Below, piece by piece: positions 1 through 10,104 of a DNA stretch of 61,726 bases (position 1 is the first letter of the stretch; every line of letters starts with the position of its first letter). The DNA comes from Desulfobacteraceae bacterium UBA2771 (GTDB lineage Bacteria > Desulfobacterota > Desulfobacteria > Desulfobacterales > Desulfosarcinaceae), in NCBI GenBank assembly GCA_002352605.1, contig DEIP01000005.1, forward strand, positions 1 to 61,726, written 5' to 3'. The notes beneath the pieces were generated by a model. The model saw only the letters and a program-made list of their open reading frames with translations, was not told the origin of the DNA and searched no databases. The position numbers and the translations under genes are program-made.

Positions 1-2
1 TT

Positions 3-917
3 CAGATGCGATTGCGATCGGTGATGTTCATCCTCACCATGACGGTGGGGGCCGCTGTTTACGATCCGGATTGGATGACGCGAATCGTGGCCGCGTTCGG
101 ATCGGATCATCCGTTCACCCAGGTAGAGACCCTGCGGTTTCCCCTTTACCTGACGTTCGTCCTGGCCCTGTTCGCCCTGGCCACCGTCTTGCGGCTGGAC
201 GAGATCTGCCCCAACCCCAAGGTGGATGGCACCTGCGAGAAGCAGTTCGGCGGGTCGGCCATGGATGCGTTCAAGCTCACCCTGGACAGCGGCGGATGGA
301 TTCTCAAAACCCCGTTCGTCCTGGCCGTAATCCTGTTCGGGATGCTGTTCGACGGTATTCTTCGCATGGTCATCACGCTGGCCAGCCAATACTACCGCAT
401 GGTGCAGGTGCCCGAATCGCTTTATGGGATCCTGGGATCGGTGATGGCGGTGCTGGGGCTGTTCATTCCCCGGCTGGCGCTTCGAATTGCGGAAAACCGT
501 TCGCCGGCATTCTGCCTGTGGACCACGGCCGCCACGGCCCTTGTCGGGCTGTCCGGCATGGTGTTTTTCTGGCCCTACGCGGGACTGGTGCCGGCCCTGG
601 TGGCTTTTTCTGCCCTTTACATGGTGAGTTTTTACGTCAGTTATTTTGTCAATCAACAGGCCTCGTCGTCGCGCCGGGCCACGGTGCTCAGCTTCAAGGG
701 GCTGGCCTATAACCTCTCCTACGGGTTCATCGGGATCGTCTATGCGGGACTTCTGGAGGTGAAAAAAACGGGCATCGATGCCGTCGATATCGACACCCAC
801 GCTGTGGAAAACATCGTTTTCAGGAACACCTTTTCCTGGTTTCCGCTATCCCTGGCTGCCGGCCTGGTCGTGATGACGGCGGGCGTCCTTGCCTTCCGGT
901 CCGTTGGCAGAAAATGA
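3..917 (+). CDS. MFS transporter, C-terminal part (cut by window edge)
   Basis: The reading frame is open to the left edge, so the true start lies outside the window. About 300 residues are visible, roughly the last two thirds of a usual 400-450 residue major facilitator protein. It is a string of hydrophobic segments separated by short charged loops (for example PFVLAVILFGMLFDG and SPAFCLWTTAATALVGLSGM), ending in a basic tail FRSVGRK. The substrate cannot be read from this part. A promoter-like site and a change of function follow, so it is probably not in the glycogen operon. Family assignment rests on membrane topology and general resemblance only. Confidence 0.7.
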   Translation, partial: QMRLRSVMFILTMTVGAAVYDPDWMTRIVAAFGSDHPFTQVETLRFPLYLTFVLALFALATVLRLDEICPNPKVDGTCEKQFGGSAMDAFKLTLDSGGWILKTPFVLAVILFGMLFDGILRMVITLASQYYRMVQVPESLYGILGSVMAVLGLFIPRLALRIAENRSPAFCLWTTAATALVGLSGMVFFWPYAGLVPALVAFSALYMVSFYVSYFVNQQASSSRRATVLSFKGLAYNLSYGFIGIVYAGLLEVKKTGIDAVDIDTHAVENIVFRNTFSWFPLSLAAGLVVMTAGVLAFRSVGRK

Positions 918-945
918 GTTTTGCAGGTATGCCCGAAAGTCCGTG

Positions 946-975
946 TTGACAAAGGAAAAGCATTTACCTTATGTT
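946..975 (+). promoter_or_regulatory. Candidate sigma-70 promoter of the glycogen operon
   Basis: TTGACA at 946-951 and TATGTT at 970-975 are separated by 18 bases. Transcription would start near 982. That is downstream of an ATG at 971, which argues that the debranching enzyme starts at the later ATG at 1172. Confidence 0.5.
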
Positions 976-1171
976 TATTTTTTACGACCGCTGTTCCTTT
1001 TTCCATTTGAGCCGACCCTGCGCCACCCGTTCAGTCTCTGGTTCACCAATGACTCCGTTGGCGGTTGAATTCACCCGGGTCCGACGCTTTTGGAGACACA
1101 CCGGAAAATTTGCAACGCCGGCAGGCCGATGCGGCTGTCCGCAACGATTTCAAAAAAAACAGGGTCGATCC

Positions 1172-4100
1172 ATGGTTCAATCCGATGCCATCGAGCAGGT
1201 TCCGGCGCCCGGCGCCCGGCGGCTGTATTTTTCGGGAGATACGATAACCTTCGACCTGAAGGTGCCCGAATCGTGGGAAGGCCGGGCCTGGCTGCGTACC
1301 GACCTGGGGCACGGCCGGTCCGTTCGCCGGGAGATCATCCGCCAGGTGGACCACCAGGAAAACCCGTTGGGCCGGAGCTGGTACGATATTCCTATGACCG
1401 CCGTCGCCAGGGGCCACCATACCCTCACCGTTGCCCTGACCGAGGTGGGCCACTTCGCGGCCAAGGGCTATTTCCTCGGTCCGGCCAGCGCCGATCCGCT
1501 ATGGCCGCCGGGGGCCAATACCGCCATCAACGTAGCGCCGGCGGACACCTGCTGTGCAAACATTATTTACAATGCCTTCGTGCGCCAGTTCGGCCCGAAC
1601 AAGAATGGGGCCATGGGCGTTGTCGACCAAACCATGAAAAGCCTGGACGACGCCGGATACACGGTCATCCCGCCGTCGGGAACGTTTCGGGACCTGATCG
1701 GCGAACTGGATTTTATCATTGGCCACCTGGGATGTCGAATTATTCAACTGCTGCCCATCCATCCCACGCCCACCACATATGCCCGCATGGGCCGGTTCGG
1801 CAGCCCTTATGCGGCCCTGAGCTTCACTGCCGTTGATCCGGCCCTGGCCGAATTCGACCCCAGGGTCACCCCCCTGGAGCAGTTCATCGAGCTGCTGGAT
1901 GGTGTCCACGCCCGGGGCGCGCGCCTGTTTATCGATATCGCCATCAACCATACCGGCTGGGCGGCCGGCCTTCACGAAACCCATCCCCGGTGGCTCTTTA
2001 GGGAACCGGACGGGCAGATCGAAAACCCCGGTGCCTGGGGGGTGGTCTGGGCGGATCTCACCCGGTTGGACTACGGCCACAAGGATTTGTGGCCGTATAT
2101 GGCCGATGTCTTTCTCACCTGGTGCCGTCGGGGTGTGGACGGCTTTCGCTGCGACGCCGGTTACATGATTCCGAAGGCGGCCTGGCGCTATATGATCGCC
2201 AAGGTCCGGGATCAATTCCCCAACGTGATTTTCCTGCTGGAGGGGCTGGGGGGAAAGATCTCCGTCACCCGGGACCTGCTCAACTGGGCCGATTTCAACT
2301 GGGCCTACAGCGAGCTGTTTCAAAACTACGACCGGGGCCAGATCGAACACTACCTGCCCGGCGCCATGGATATTGCGCAGGCCGACGGCACCACCATCCA
2401 CTTTGCCGAAACCCACGACAACCCGCGCCTGGCAGCTATCTCCCATGCCTACGCCCGCATGCGGACCGCCCTGTGTGCACTGCTCTCCAGCCAGGGGGGC
2501 TTCGGATTCGCCAACGGCGCGGAATGGCTGGCCACGGAGAAGATCAACGTCCATGGTTCCCCGTCTCTGAACTGGGGGGCGCCGGAAAATCAGGTGGGCC
2601 ACATCCGCCGGCTCAACGCCCTGCTCACGGTTCACCCGGCATTCTTTCACCCGGTGCGGGTGGAGATGATCCAGCAGGGACTGGGCAATACCATCGTTGC
2701 CGCCCGTCGATATGAACCCGATGGCAACGGGTTGTTGGTTTTGGTCAATTTGGATGCGGGGTCGGCCACCGAAGCGGCCTGGCCCCGGATCCGGTCTCCC
2801 CTGAACGGGGATTCGTTGATCGACCTGCTCACCGGGCAGCCGGTGTCCGTCGGCGGTGACAAACCGACCGCCCGTGTGCTGCTGTCCCCGGGGCAGGTGC
2901 TCTGCCTGACGGACGATCCGCGGGAGCTGGAGCGGGTAATCCAAACCGCAGGCCGATTCCCGCGCAACCCGGATCGCATCCTCCGGCAACGGCTCCGGGC
3001 AAAGGCACTTGAAGTATGGCGGTTCCACCGGGGGGTCGGGGACCTGGGTCAATGGGATCCGGAGCGGGCGGCATCGCAGATGCAAGCGTCACCTCTGGAT
3101 TTCTGCCGCTCCATGAATCCCGACGGTGCCGCCCCACGAACCGTGGTCTGGCAGTTTCCCGTCGACCTGCGGCGGGAGGTGATGGTGCCACCGGACCATT
3201 TCCTGCTGATCCGGAGAGCACACCCCTTTCGGGCATCCATCTACGAAAACCGTACGGCGATGGCCGTCGAAGAGAGTCTGACGGACGACGGCGGCAAATC
3301 ATTTGTCCTGTTCCGCCCGCTGCCGGTTGCCGGTCGGCACAAACCGAGAACATTGAGGCTCTCCTGTTACGATCCCGACGGCTGCGCCCACCATGAGGCA
3401 CCCCTTTTGTACCTGGCGGCTGCCCAACAGGCAAGGGTGAGAAAAATATTTACCCGGCCGCGAAAACGACTTTCCGGCATCCATATGCTGGGCACCAACG
3501 GCCACGGCGCCATGACCCGGGCCCATGCCCACTGGGGTCGCCTGCCCAGTCGCTACGATGCCTTGCTGGCTGCCAACCTGAGCCCCGATGTTCCCGAAGA
3601 CCGCCGCATCCTGCTGACCCGCCTGCGGGGATGGGTGGTGTTCCAGGGGTTTTCCCAGGAGATCGGCCCGGACTGCCTGGATGCGTTCGGGTTCGATTTC
3701 GATGCATGGGGCTGCTGGCAGTACCACATCCCCTCGGGGCAGGGACAGCATGTGGTGTTGCGTGTCGGCATCCAAATGATACCCGGGAAAAACGCCGTTG
3801 AAATGGTGTTTTACCGGCATCCGGCCCAAGGTCGCAAGGATCGCCTGACTGATGATCGACCGGTGACCCTCATTTTGCGTCCGGACATCGAGGACCGCAA
3901 CTTTCACGAGGCCACCAAAGCATTTACCGGTTCAGAGCACCACTTCCCCTCTTCCGTCACCAGCCGGGAAAAGGGGTTTATCTTCCGTCCCAACGACGAT
4001 CATGCGCTTGAAATGGAAGCAGAACGGGCCGATTTTTTCGTTGAGCCCCAATGGCAGTACATGGTTCACCGGCCTCAGGAAGCCCAACGGGGCCAGGACC

Positions 4101-5485
4101 CGGATTCGGATCTATTCAGCCCGGGCTATTTTTCCGGCCCGTTGGCCGGTGGTGAGAGCGAGATCCTTAGCGCCCGGGTGCCGGACGACGGTGGCGCACC
4201 GGTGGATGTGACCGTTGACATACGGCGACGGATCAGCCGGTTTTTCGAGACGTCGCCCCAATGGGAACCGCCGGTAACCGCGCTTAAAAAAGCGCTGAAC
4301 CAGTACATCGTCAAGCGAGACCGGTATTCTACGGTGATCGCCGGTTATCCCTGGTTTCTGGATTGGGGGCGGGACACCCTCATCGTGGCGCGGGGGATTA
4401 TCGCCGCCGGGCGTCATGAGGAAGCCCTGACCATCATTCAGCAGTTCGCCGCATTCGAAAAGGACGGCACCATTCCCAACATGATCCGCGGCACCGACAC
4501 GGGCAACCGGGACACCTCGGATGCGCCCCTGTGGCTCTTTCGGGTATGCGACGAACTGGGAACGGTGGTGGGCCAGGAGACGCTGTTGACAACCGATTGC
4601 GGGGGACGGCCGCTGAAGCAGGTCCTGCTCTCCATCGCCCGGTCCATCATGACCGGCACCCCCAACGGGATTGTGATGGACGGTGCCACGGGGCTGCTCT
4701 TCAGCCCGCCGCATTTCACCTGGATGGACACCGACTATCCGGCAGGCACCCCGCGTCAGGGCTACCCCATCGAGATCCAGGCCCTGTGGCAAGCCGCCCT
4801 GGATTACCTGGGCCGTGTGGATGCGCCGGAACACCGCCAGCCGTGGCAGAAACTGGCCGGGCAGGTGCGGCAATCCATACGGGACCTGTTTTTCCGCGAA
4901 GCGATTGGGTACCTGTCCGACTGCCTGCACGCCGGTCCCGGCATCCCCGCCGGCGCAGCGGTGGCCGACGACGCCCTGCGGCCCAACCAGCTTTTTGCCC
5001 TGACGCTGGGGGCCGTCACGGACAAAACGGTGGCCGAGAAAGTACTTTTCGCCTGCCAGGAACTGATCGTTCCCGGAGCCATCCGCAGCCTGGCGGATCG
5101 CCCCATCAATCCGGAGCTGCCGGTTTATCATAACGGGGTGCCGGTTAATAATCCCGGAGCGCCCTACGTGGGGGTCTATGGGGGCGACGAGGACACTCGC
5201 CGCAAACCGGCTTACCACAACGGTACGGCCTGGACATGGGTTTTCCCCAGCTTTTGCGAAGCCTGGGCGGATCGTTTCGGCCCCGGTGAGCACGAGACGG
5301 CCCTGGCCTGGCTGGCCAGCAGTAGTCGGCTGATCGATGACGGGTGTGTGGGCCACGTGCCGGAGATCGTGGATGGCGACGCCCCGCACCACCGCCGTGG
5401 CTGCGATGCCCAGGCGTGGGGGGTTAGTGAACTGCTGCGGGTGTGGGTCAAGATTGGGGGATCGATTTCCGATCGATCGCGTTAA
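1172..5485 (+). CDS. Bifunctional glycogen debranching enzyme (GH13-like plus GDE C-terminal domain)
   Basis: Predicted to remove branches from glycogen by 4-alpha-glucanotransferase and amylo-1,6-glucosidase activities. The protein has 1437 residues, much longer than the bacterial debranching enzyme GlgX. The N-terminal half has alpha-amylase-type motifs: INHT near residue 254, FRCDAG near 324 (nucleophile Asp), LLEGLGG near 356 (Glu) and ETHDNP near 414. The C-terminal third has the amylo-alpha-1,6-glucosidase signature FLDWGRDTL near 1063 and HRRGCDAQAWG near 1405. This fused layout resembles eukaryotic AGL and archaeal-type debranching enzymes. An in-frame ATG at 971 exists, but the 67 extra residues are low-complexity and overlap the promoter, so 1172 is preferred. 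It is the first gene of the operon. Confidence 0.88.
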   Translation: MVQSDAIEQVPAPGARRLYFSGDTITFDLKVPESWEGRAWLRTDLGHGRSVRREIIRQVDHQENPLGRSWYDIPMTAVARGHHTLTVALTEVGHFAAKGYFLGPASADPLWPPGANTAINVAPADTCCANIIYNAFVRQFGPNKNGAMGVVDQTMKSLDDAGYTVIPPSGTFRDLIGELDFIIGHLGCRIIQLLPIHPTPTTYARMGRFGSPYAALSFTAVDPALAEFDPRVTPLEQFIELLDGVHARGARLFIDIAINHTGWAAGLHETHPRWLFREPDGQIENPGAWGVVWADLTRLDYGHKDLWPYMADVFLTWCRRGVDGFRCDAGYMIPKAAWRYMIAKVRDQFPNVIFLLEGLGGKISVTRDLLNWADFNWAYSELFQNYDRGQIEHYLPGAMDIAQADGTTIHFAETHDNPRLAAISHAYARMRTALCALLSSQGGFGFANGAEWLATEKINVHGSPSLNWGAPENQVGHIRRLNALLTVHPAFFHPVRVEMIQQGLGNTIVAARRYEPDGNGLLVLVNLDAGSATEAAWPRIRSPLNGDSLIDLLTGQPVSVGGDKPTARVLLSPGQVLCLTDDPRELERVIQTAGRFPRNPDRILRQRLRAKALEVWRFHRGVGDLGQWDPERAASQMQASPLDFCRSMNPDGAAPRTVVWQFPVDLRREVMVPPDHFLLIRRAHPFRASIYENRTAMAVEESLTDDGGKSFVLFRPLPVAGRHKPRTLRLSCYDPDGCAHHEAPLLYLAAAQQARVRKIFTRPRKRLSGIHMLGTNGHGAMTRAHAHWGRLPSRYDALLAANLSPDVPEDRRILLTRLRGWVVFQGFSQEIGPDCLDAFGFDFDAWGCWQYHIPSGQGQHVVLRVGIQMIPGKNAVEMVFYRHPAQGRKDRLTDDRPVTLILRPDIEDRNFHEATKAFTGSEHHFPSSVTSREKGFIFRPNDDHALEMEAERADFFVEPQWQYMVHRPQEAQRGQDPDSDLFSPGYFSGPLAGGESEILSARVPDDGGAPVDVTVDIRRRISRFFETSPQWEPPVTALKKALNQYIVKRDRYSTVIAGYPWFLDWGRDTLIVARGIIAAGRHEEALTIIQQFAAFEKDGTIPNMIRGTDTGNRDTSDAPLWLFRVCDELGTVVGQETLLTTDCGGRPLKQVLLSIARSIMTGTPNGIVMDGATGLLFSPPHFTWMDTDYPAGTPRQGYPIEIQALWQAALDYLGRVDAPEHRQPWQKLAGQVRQSIRDLFFREAIGYLSDCLHAGPGIPAGAAVADDALRPNQLFALTLGAVTDKTVAEKVLFACQELIVPGAIRSLADRPINPELPVYHNGVPVNNPGAPYVGVYGGDEDTRRKPAYHNGTAWTWVFPSFCEAWADRFGPGEHETALAWLASSSRLIDDGCVGHVPEIVDGDAPHHRRGCDAQAWGVSELLRVWVKIGGSISDRSR

Positions 5486-5658
5486 CCCCGGTGTTGCATA
5501 AACAACGGCTATCTTTTGCAACGTCGGGGTCGAATCGTCCCCGCACACAACAAACCAGCATGTGTGTGCTTGAAGTAAGGGATCTTTACCAAACGGCATT
5601 GTGCCGGTTGTCGCAATATTTTCATTTTGAACAACGTGAACCCTTCAGGAGGTGCCTT

Positions 5659-5967
5659 GTGAGCTTGAAAAAACAGTATCTAAAAAGCAGGGACCGGTGT
5701 AAAGTAACCTTCCGGCTGCCCAAAACCGCGGTGCCGGGGGCCAAAACCGTCCACATCGTGGGTGAATTCAACAGCTGGAGCACGGTCAAGACGCCCATGA
5801 AGCATTTGAAAAGTGGTGAATTCACCGTTATCGTGGCGCTGGCACCGGGCCGGGAGTATCAGTTCCGCTACCTCATCGACCAGATGACCTGGGAGAACGA
5901 CTGGGAAGCGGATCGGTACGCGAAAAGTGATTTTGGCGACTGTGAAAATTCTGTGGTAGTGGTGTAG
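5659..5967 (+). CDS. Small stand-alone CBM48 (isoamylase N-terminal/AMPK-type) glycogen-binding protein
   Basis: A 102-residue protein consisting of one early-set carbohydrate-binding module. The motif VHIVGEFNSWS and the run APGREYQFRYLID are typical of CBM48 domains in branching enzymes and AMPK beta. The GTG start is chosen because a clear AGGAGG lies at 5647-5652, six bases upstream; longer in-frame versions lack a ribosome site. No catalytic domain is present. Lying between debranching enzyme and phosphorylase, it probably binds glycogen or tethers other enzymes to it, which is an inference. Confidence 0.85.
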   Translation: MSLKKQYLKSRDRCKVTFRLPKTAVPGAKTVHIVGEFNSWSTVKTPMKHLKSGEFTVIVALAPGREYQFRYLIDQMTWENDWEADRYAKSDFGDCENSVVVV

Positions 5968-6000
5968 TGATTGTCGTTGAATCCATTCAGGAGCTCGATC

Positions 6001-8550
6001 ATGAAGTTAATTCAAACATTCGAGGTTTTCCCCAGTATCCCAAAACCCCTCCGTTTTATTGGGACGCTGTCGTGCAATTTCTGGTGGAGCTGGAACCAGG
6101 ATGCGATTGAACTGTTTCGGCGTATCAGCCCCCGTCTGTGGGAGGCGTCAGGGAGAAATCCCATCGTTCTCGCCACATCTATCCCCCAAAAGCGGTTGGA
6201 GGAACTGGCCCATGACGACAGCTATCTGGCCCACATGGAGCGGGTGCGCAAGCGATTCGAAAATCGGGTGTTGAACCCGACCAACGGCGAGAGCCCCTGG
6301 GACCAGGGGGAAGCGGTGGCCTATTTTTCCATGGAGTTCGGAATCCATGAGACCCTGCCCTTGTTTGCCGGGGGGCTGGGCATCCTGGCCGGCGATCATC
6401 TCAAGGCTGCTTCGGGGCTGAAGATACCCCTGGTGGGAGTGGGACTGCTCTACCGGGAAGGGTACTTCCGCCAGTACCTGGACAAGGACGGGTGGCAGCA
6501 GGAAGGCTATCCGGAAACCGACTTGTATCACCTGCCGCTATCCAAACAAAAGGACAAAGATGGAAACGAATTGGTAGTCCATGTGACTGGAATCGGCAGG
6601 GAGATCCATGCCCAGGTATGGAAGATTCGCATCGGTCGGATCCCGCTGTTCCTGCTGGACACCAACCTGCCGGAAAACCCCCCGGAAATCCGCGACATTA
6701 CCGCACGGCTTTACTCCGGTGAGCAGTATACCCGGCTGGCCCAGGAGGTGCTGCTGGGGATCGGCGGCATGCGGGCCCTGGATGCTTTGGGCATCCAGCC
6801 CACGGTCAGTCACATGAATGAAGGGCACTGCACCTTCGTAGGGTTGGAACGGATTCGGCAGATCATGGACCGCTACGGCATCAGCGTTGAGGCGGCAGGG
6901 GAAATCGTTTCGCGGACCACGGTATTCACCACCCACACCCCGGTGTCGGCCGGACATGACGAATTCCCGCCCGCCATTGTCAAACCCTACCTGCATCCTT
7001 TCGAAGCGTGTTTCGACATGAGCATCGACCAGCTGGTGGCCCTGGGTCAACCGGGCGGGGCGTCGTCGGAGACTCCCTTTTCCATGTTCATCCTGGGGAT
7101 GCACGCCGCCCAGTACATCAACGGGGTGAGCAAACTTCACGGGCAGGTGGCCCGGCACATGTGGTCCCACGTCTGGCCCAACCGATCCGACGAAGAGACG
7201 CCCATCACCCATATCACCAACGGGGTCCACATCCCGACGGTGCTGGCGCCGGAAATCAAGCTGCTGTTCGAACGGCATTTGGGGCCCCAGTGGAGTATGG
7301 GCTCCACCATTCCGGAAAATGCCAACCGCATCGACAGTCTCTTCGATGAGGAGCTGTGGCAGGCCCACGAGATGTGCCGCTCCCGGCTGATCCGAACCGT
7401 CCGGGAGCTGATGCACCGGCAGTACGGACGCCGCAATGCACCGCTCAACATTATGAAAGCGGTGGAGTCGGTGCTGGACCCGGATATCCTCACCATCGCC
7501 TTTGCCCGGCGTTTTGCCACCTACAAACGGGCCCATCTGTTGTTCCAGGACCCCGACCGGCTGGAAGCCATCATCAATGCCAAGGCGCGGCCCGTGCAGT
7601 TCGTGTTCGCCGGCAAGGCGCATCCCAGAGACAACGAGGGCAAGGGGATTATTCGCAGTCTGGTGGATTTCGGCCGACGCACCGACTTGCGTCACCGGTT
7701 CATTTTCTTGGAGGACTACGATATGAACATCGCCCGTCACATGGTCCAGGGGGCGGACGTGTGGCTCAACACCCCCCGGCGGCCCATGGAGGCCTGCGGC
7801 ACCTCGGGTATGAAGGCGGCCCTGAACGGGGTGCTCAACGTGAGTATCATGGACGGCTGGTGGTGTGAAGGATACGGCCCGGAGCGGGGCTGGCGCATCG
7901 GCAACGGTGAGGAGTACCAGGACCACAACTACCAGGATGCCGTGGAGAGCCAGGCCCTGTACAACATTATTGAAAATGAAGTGGCGCCGCTTTACTATGA
8001 TCGCACCGCCGGGGGGACGCCCAAGGCGTGGTTGAAGATGATGAAGGCGTCCATGAAAATGGCCATGTCCCGGTTCTGCAGCCTGCGGATGATATCGGAA
8101 TACGAGGAGCGCTTCTATCTTCCCGCCAGCCGCCGGTTCGCGGAGCTGGTGGCCGATGGCGGGGCGGAAGCCCGCCGGCTCAGCGATCAGCACCGCCGTT
8201 ATCTGGATAAATGGCAGCAGATTCAGGTGGCGTCGCCTGTGCGCTGTGCGGAGGGACCCTTCCGGGTGAACCAGTCCTTCGAGGTGACCACGGTGGTTAG
8301 GACCGGTGAACTGCATCCGGAAGAGTTGAACGTGGAACTCTATTACGGCAAAATGCGCCATCTGGACCATATCGAAGCCCCCCGGGTGGAGATCATGAAC
8401 GTCAAGGAGGAACACTCGGCGGGAACTTACCTCTACGGCTGCGAGCTGCCGTGCACCGATTCCGGTCGTCACGGGTTCACGGTCCGGGTGACCCCCAACG
8501 CCGATGCGTGGATCCGGTTCCAGCCGGAGCTGTTGACCTGGGCCTGTTGA
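6001..8550 (+). CDS. glgP: Alpha-glucan (glycogen) phosphorylase, GT35
   Basis: Releases glucose 1-phosphate from glycogen, with pyridoxal phosphate as cofactor. The 849-residue protein begins with a DUF3417-type region (FEVFPSIPKPLRFIG, CNFWWSWNQDA), the hallmark of the short bacterial/archaeal alpha-glucan phosphorylase subgroup. The PLP lysine is Lys605 in GTSGMKAALNG, followed by SIMDGWW. The ATG at 6001 follows AGGAG and is preferred over an upstream in-frame TTG at 5971. The gene sits 33 bases after the CBM48 gene in the same operon, so the debrancher and phosphorylase can work as one degradation route. Confidence 0.95.
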   Translation: MKLIQTFEVFPSIPKPLRFIGTLSCNFWWSWNQDAIELFRRISPRLWEASGRNPIVLATSIPQKRLEELAHDDSYLAHMERVRKRFENRVLNPTNGESPWDQGEAVAYFSMEFGIHETLPLFAGGLGILAGDHLKAASGLKIPLVGVGLLYREGYFRQYLDKDGWQQEGYPETDLYHLPLSKQKDKDGNELVVHVTGIGREIHAQVWKIRIGRIPLFLLDTNLPENPPEIRDITARLYSGEQYTRLAQEVLLGIGGMRALDALGIQPTVSHMNEGHCTFVGLERIRQIMDRYGISVEAAGEIVSRTTVFTTHTPVSAGHDEFPPAIVKPYLHPFEACFDMSIDQLVALGQPGGASSETPFSMFILGMHAAQYINGVSKLHGQVARHMWSHVWPNRSDEETPITHITNGVHIPTVLAPEIKLLFERHLGPQWSMGSTIPENANRIDSLFDEELWQAHEMCRSRLIRTVRELMHRQYGRRNAPLNIMKAVESVLDPDILTIAFARRFATYKRAHLLFQDPDRLEAIINAKARPVQFVFAGKAHPRDNEGKGIIRSLVDFGRRTDLRHRFIFLEDYDMNIARHMVQGADVWLNTPRRPMEACGTSGMKAALNGVLNVSIMDGWWCEGYGPERGWRIGNGEEYQDHNYQDAVESQALYNIIENEVAPLYYDRTAGGTPKAWLKMMKASMKMAMSRFCSLRMISEYEERFYLPASRRFAELVADGGAEARRLSDQHRRYLDKWQQIQVASPVRCAEGPFRVNQSFEVTTVVRTGELHPEELNVELYYGKMRHLDHIEAPRVEIMNVKEEHSAGTYLYGCELPCTDSGRHGFTVRVTPNADAWIRFQPELLTWAC

Positions 8551-8588
8551 CCCCGAGCCTTTAAACCCATACATCGAAGGAAGTACCG

Positions 8589-10100
8589 ATGCCGTCGGCC
8601 AAGCGGAATCCACGGGTGCTTATCGTTACCCCGGAAGTGACCTACCTGCCCCAGCGAATGGGCAATTTCTCCCGATACCTCACGGCCAAGGCCGGCGGCC
8701 TGGCCGATGTATCGGCCGCCTTGATCAGTGCGCTGTTCAACGAAGGGGCCGACGTTCATGTGGCCATACCGGACTACCGGTCCATCTTCCACGACCGGCT
8801 GGCCCCGTTTCTCGAACGGGAGCAGTGGGCCATCCGCAACGTCATGCCCGACGACCGGGTGCACCTGGCCGAGGACCGGGCCTTCTTCTACCTGAACCGA
8901 GTGTACTCCCCCTACGGCGGTGAGAACACCAAGCTCTCCCTGGCTTTCCAGCGTGAGGTGATCAACAACATCGTTCCCCGGGTGCGGCCGGATCTGATCC
9001 ACTGCAACGACTGGATGACCGCGCTCATTCCGGCGATGGCCCGACAGATGGGCATCCCCTGCCTGTTCACCATCCACAATGTCCATACGGTGAAGACCAC
9101 ACTGGCCCATATCGAGGACCGCGGCATCGATGCGGCCTACTTCTGGCGCCATCTTTTCCTTGAGAACTTCTCGGCCACTTACGAGGATGCCTGGGAACAC
9201 AATCCGGTGGACTTTCTCTCCAGCGGGGTGTTTGCCGCCCACTTCGTCAACACCGTCAGCCCCCGGTTCCTCGAAGAGATCGTTGAGGGCCGCCACAACT
9301 TTATGGAGTGGCCGTTGCGACAGGAGCTGACCAACAAGTTTTATGCCGGCTGCGCAACGGGAATCCTCAACGCGCCGGATCCGGCCTTCGATCCGGAAAT
9401 GGACAAGGAGATTCACCGCAACTACACGGCCGGCGATCACCCGGCCGGCAAACGGGAGAACAAGCGCCACCTGCAGGAGACGCTGGGGCTGATCCGCGAC
9501 GATCGTGCCCCGTTGTTCTTCTGGCCGTCGCGACTGGACCCGATCCAAAAGGGCTGCCAGCTGCTGGCCGAGGCTTTTTACGGCATCATCTCCAATTACT
9601 GGGAGATGAATCTGCAGGTGGTTTTCGTGGCCACCGGCGAATACCAGCAGACCTTCCGGGACATCGTCAACCATCACGGGTTCCAAAACCGGGTGGCGGT
9701 GTGTGATTTCAACGAGCGCCTGGAGCATCTGGCTTATGCGGCCGCCGACTTCATCCTCATGCCGTCCCTGTTCGAGCCCTGCGGCCTGCCCCAGATGATC
9801 GCTCCCATCTATGGGGCGCTTCCGGTGGCCCACGATACCGGCGGCATCCACGATACCATCACCCATCTGGATGTGGAGCGGGGCCTCGGCAACGGTTTTC
9901 TATTCGACACATACGATGCCGGCGGATTCTACTGGGCCGTGACCCAGGCCATGGATTTTTTCGAGATGCCGGAAACGCAGAAGCGCGGGCAGGTTGAACG
10001 GATCATGCAACAGAGCGCCGCATCCTTCAACCATGCCAACACGGCACGGCAATACATCGATCTATATGAGAAGATGCTGGAAAGACCCTTAATTAATTAA
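8589..10100 (+). CDS. glgA: Glycogen synthase, GT5
   Basis: Adds glucose from ADP-glucose (or UDP-glucose) to growing alpha-1,4 chains. The 503-residue protein starts with PRVLIVTPEV and the nucleotide-sugar-binding KAGGLADVSAAL near residue 35, and carries FEPCGLPQMI near residue 393 with the conserved Glu of the GT-B fold. GAAGGAAG lies just upstream of the ATG. It lies between phosphorylase and branching enzyme with short gaps. No ADP-glucose pyrophosphorylase gene is present in the window, so the donor must be supplied from elsewhere. Confidence 0.93.
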   Translation: MPSAKRNPRVLIVTPEVTYLPQRMGNFSRYLTAKAGGLADVSAALISALFNEGADVHVAIPDYRSIFHDRLAPFLEREQWAIRNVMPDDRVHLAEDRAFFYLNRVYSPYGGENTKLSLAFQREVINNIVPRVRPDLIHCNDWMTALIPAMARQMGIPCLFTIHNVHTVKTTLAHIEDRGIDAAYFWRHLFLENFSATYEDAWEHNPVDFLSSGVFAAHFVNTVSPRFLEEIVEGRHNFMEWPLRQELTNKFYAGCATGILNAPDPAFDPEMDKEIHRNYTAGDHPAGKRENKRHLQETLGLIRDDRAPLFFWPSRLDPIQKGCQLLAEAFYGIISNYWEMNLQVVFVATGEYQQTFRDIVNHHGFQNRVAVCDFNERLEHLAYAAADFILMPSLFEPCGLPQMIAPIYGALPVAHDTGGIHDTITHLDVERGLGNGFLFDTYDAGGFYWAVTQAMDFFEMPETQKRGQVERIMQQSAASFNHANTARQYIDLYEKMLERPLIN

Positions 10101-10104
10101 TGCT

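Noticed and set aside
971..1171. Upstream start for the debranching enzyme at 971
   Set aside because: Lies before the expected transcription start and encodes a non-conserved-looking leader.
1499..3085. Minus-strand frame of 528 codons over the debranching enzyme
   Set aside because: Shadow frame; no recognisable motifs and no ribosome site.
4112..5599. Minus-strand frame of 495 codons over the debranching enzyme
   Set aside because: Shadow frame of the C-terminal debranching domain.
6538..8613. Long minus-strand open frame of 691 codons over glgP
   Set aside because: Antisense shadow of a high-GC gene; its translation is rich in His/Arg/Gly without domains, while the plus strand encodes a clear phosphorylase.
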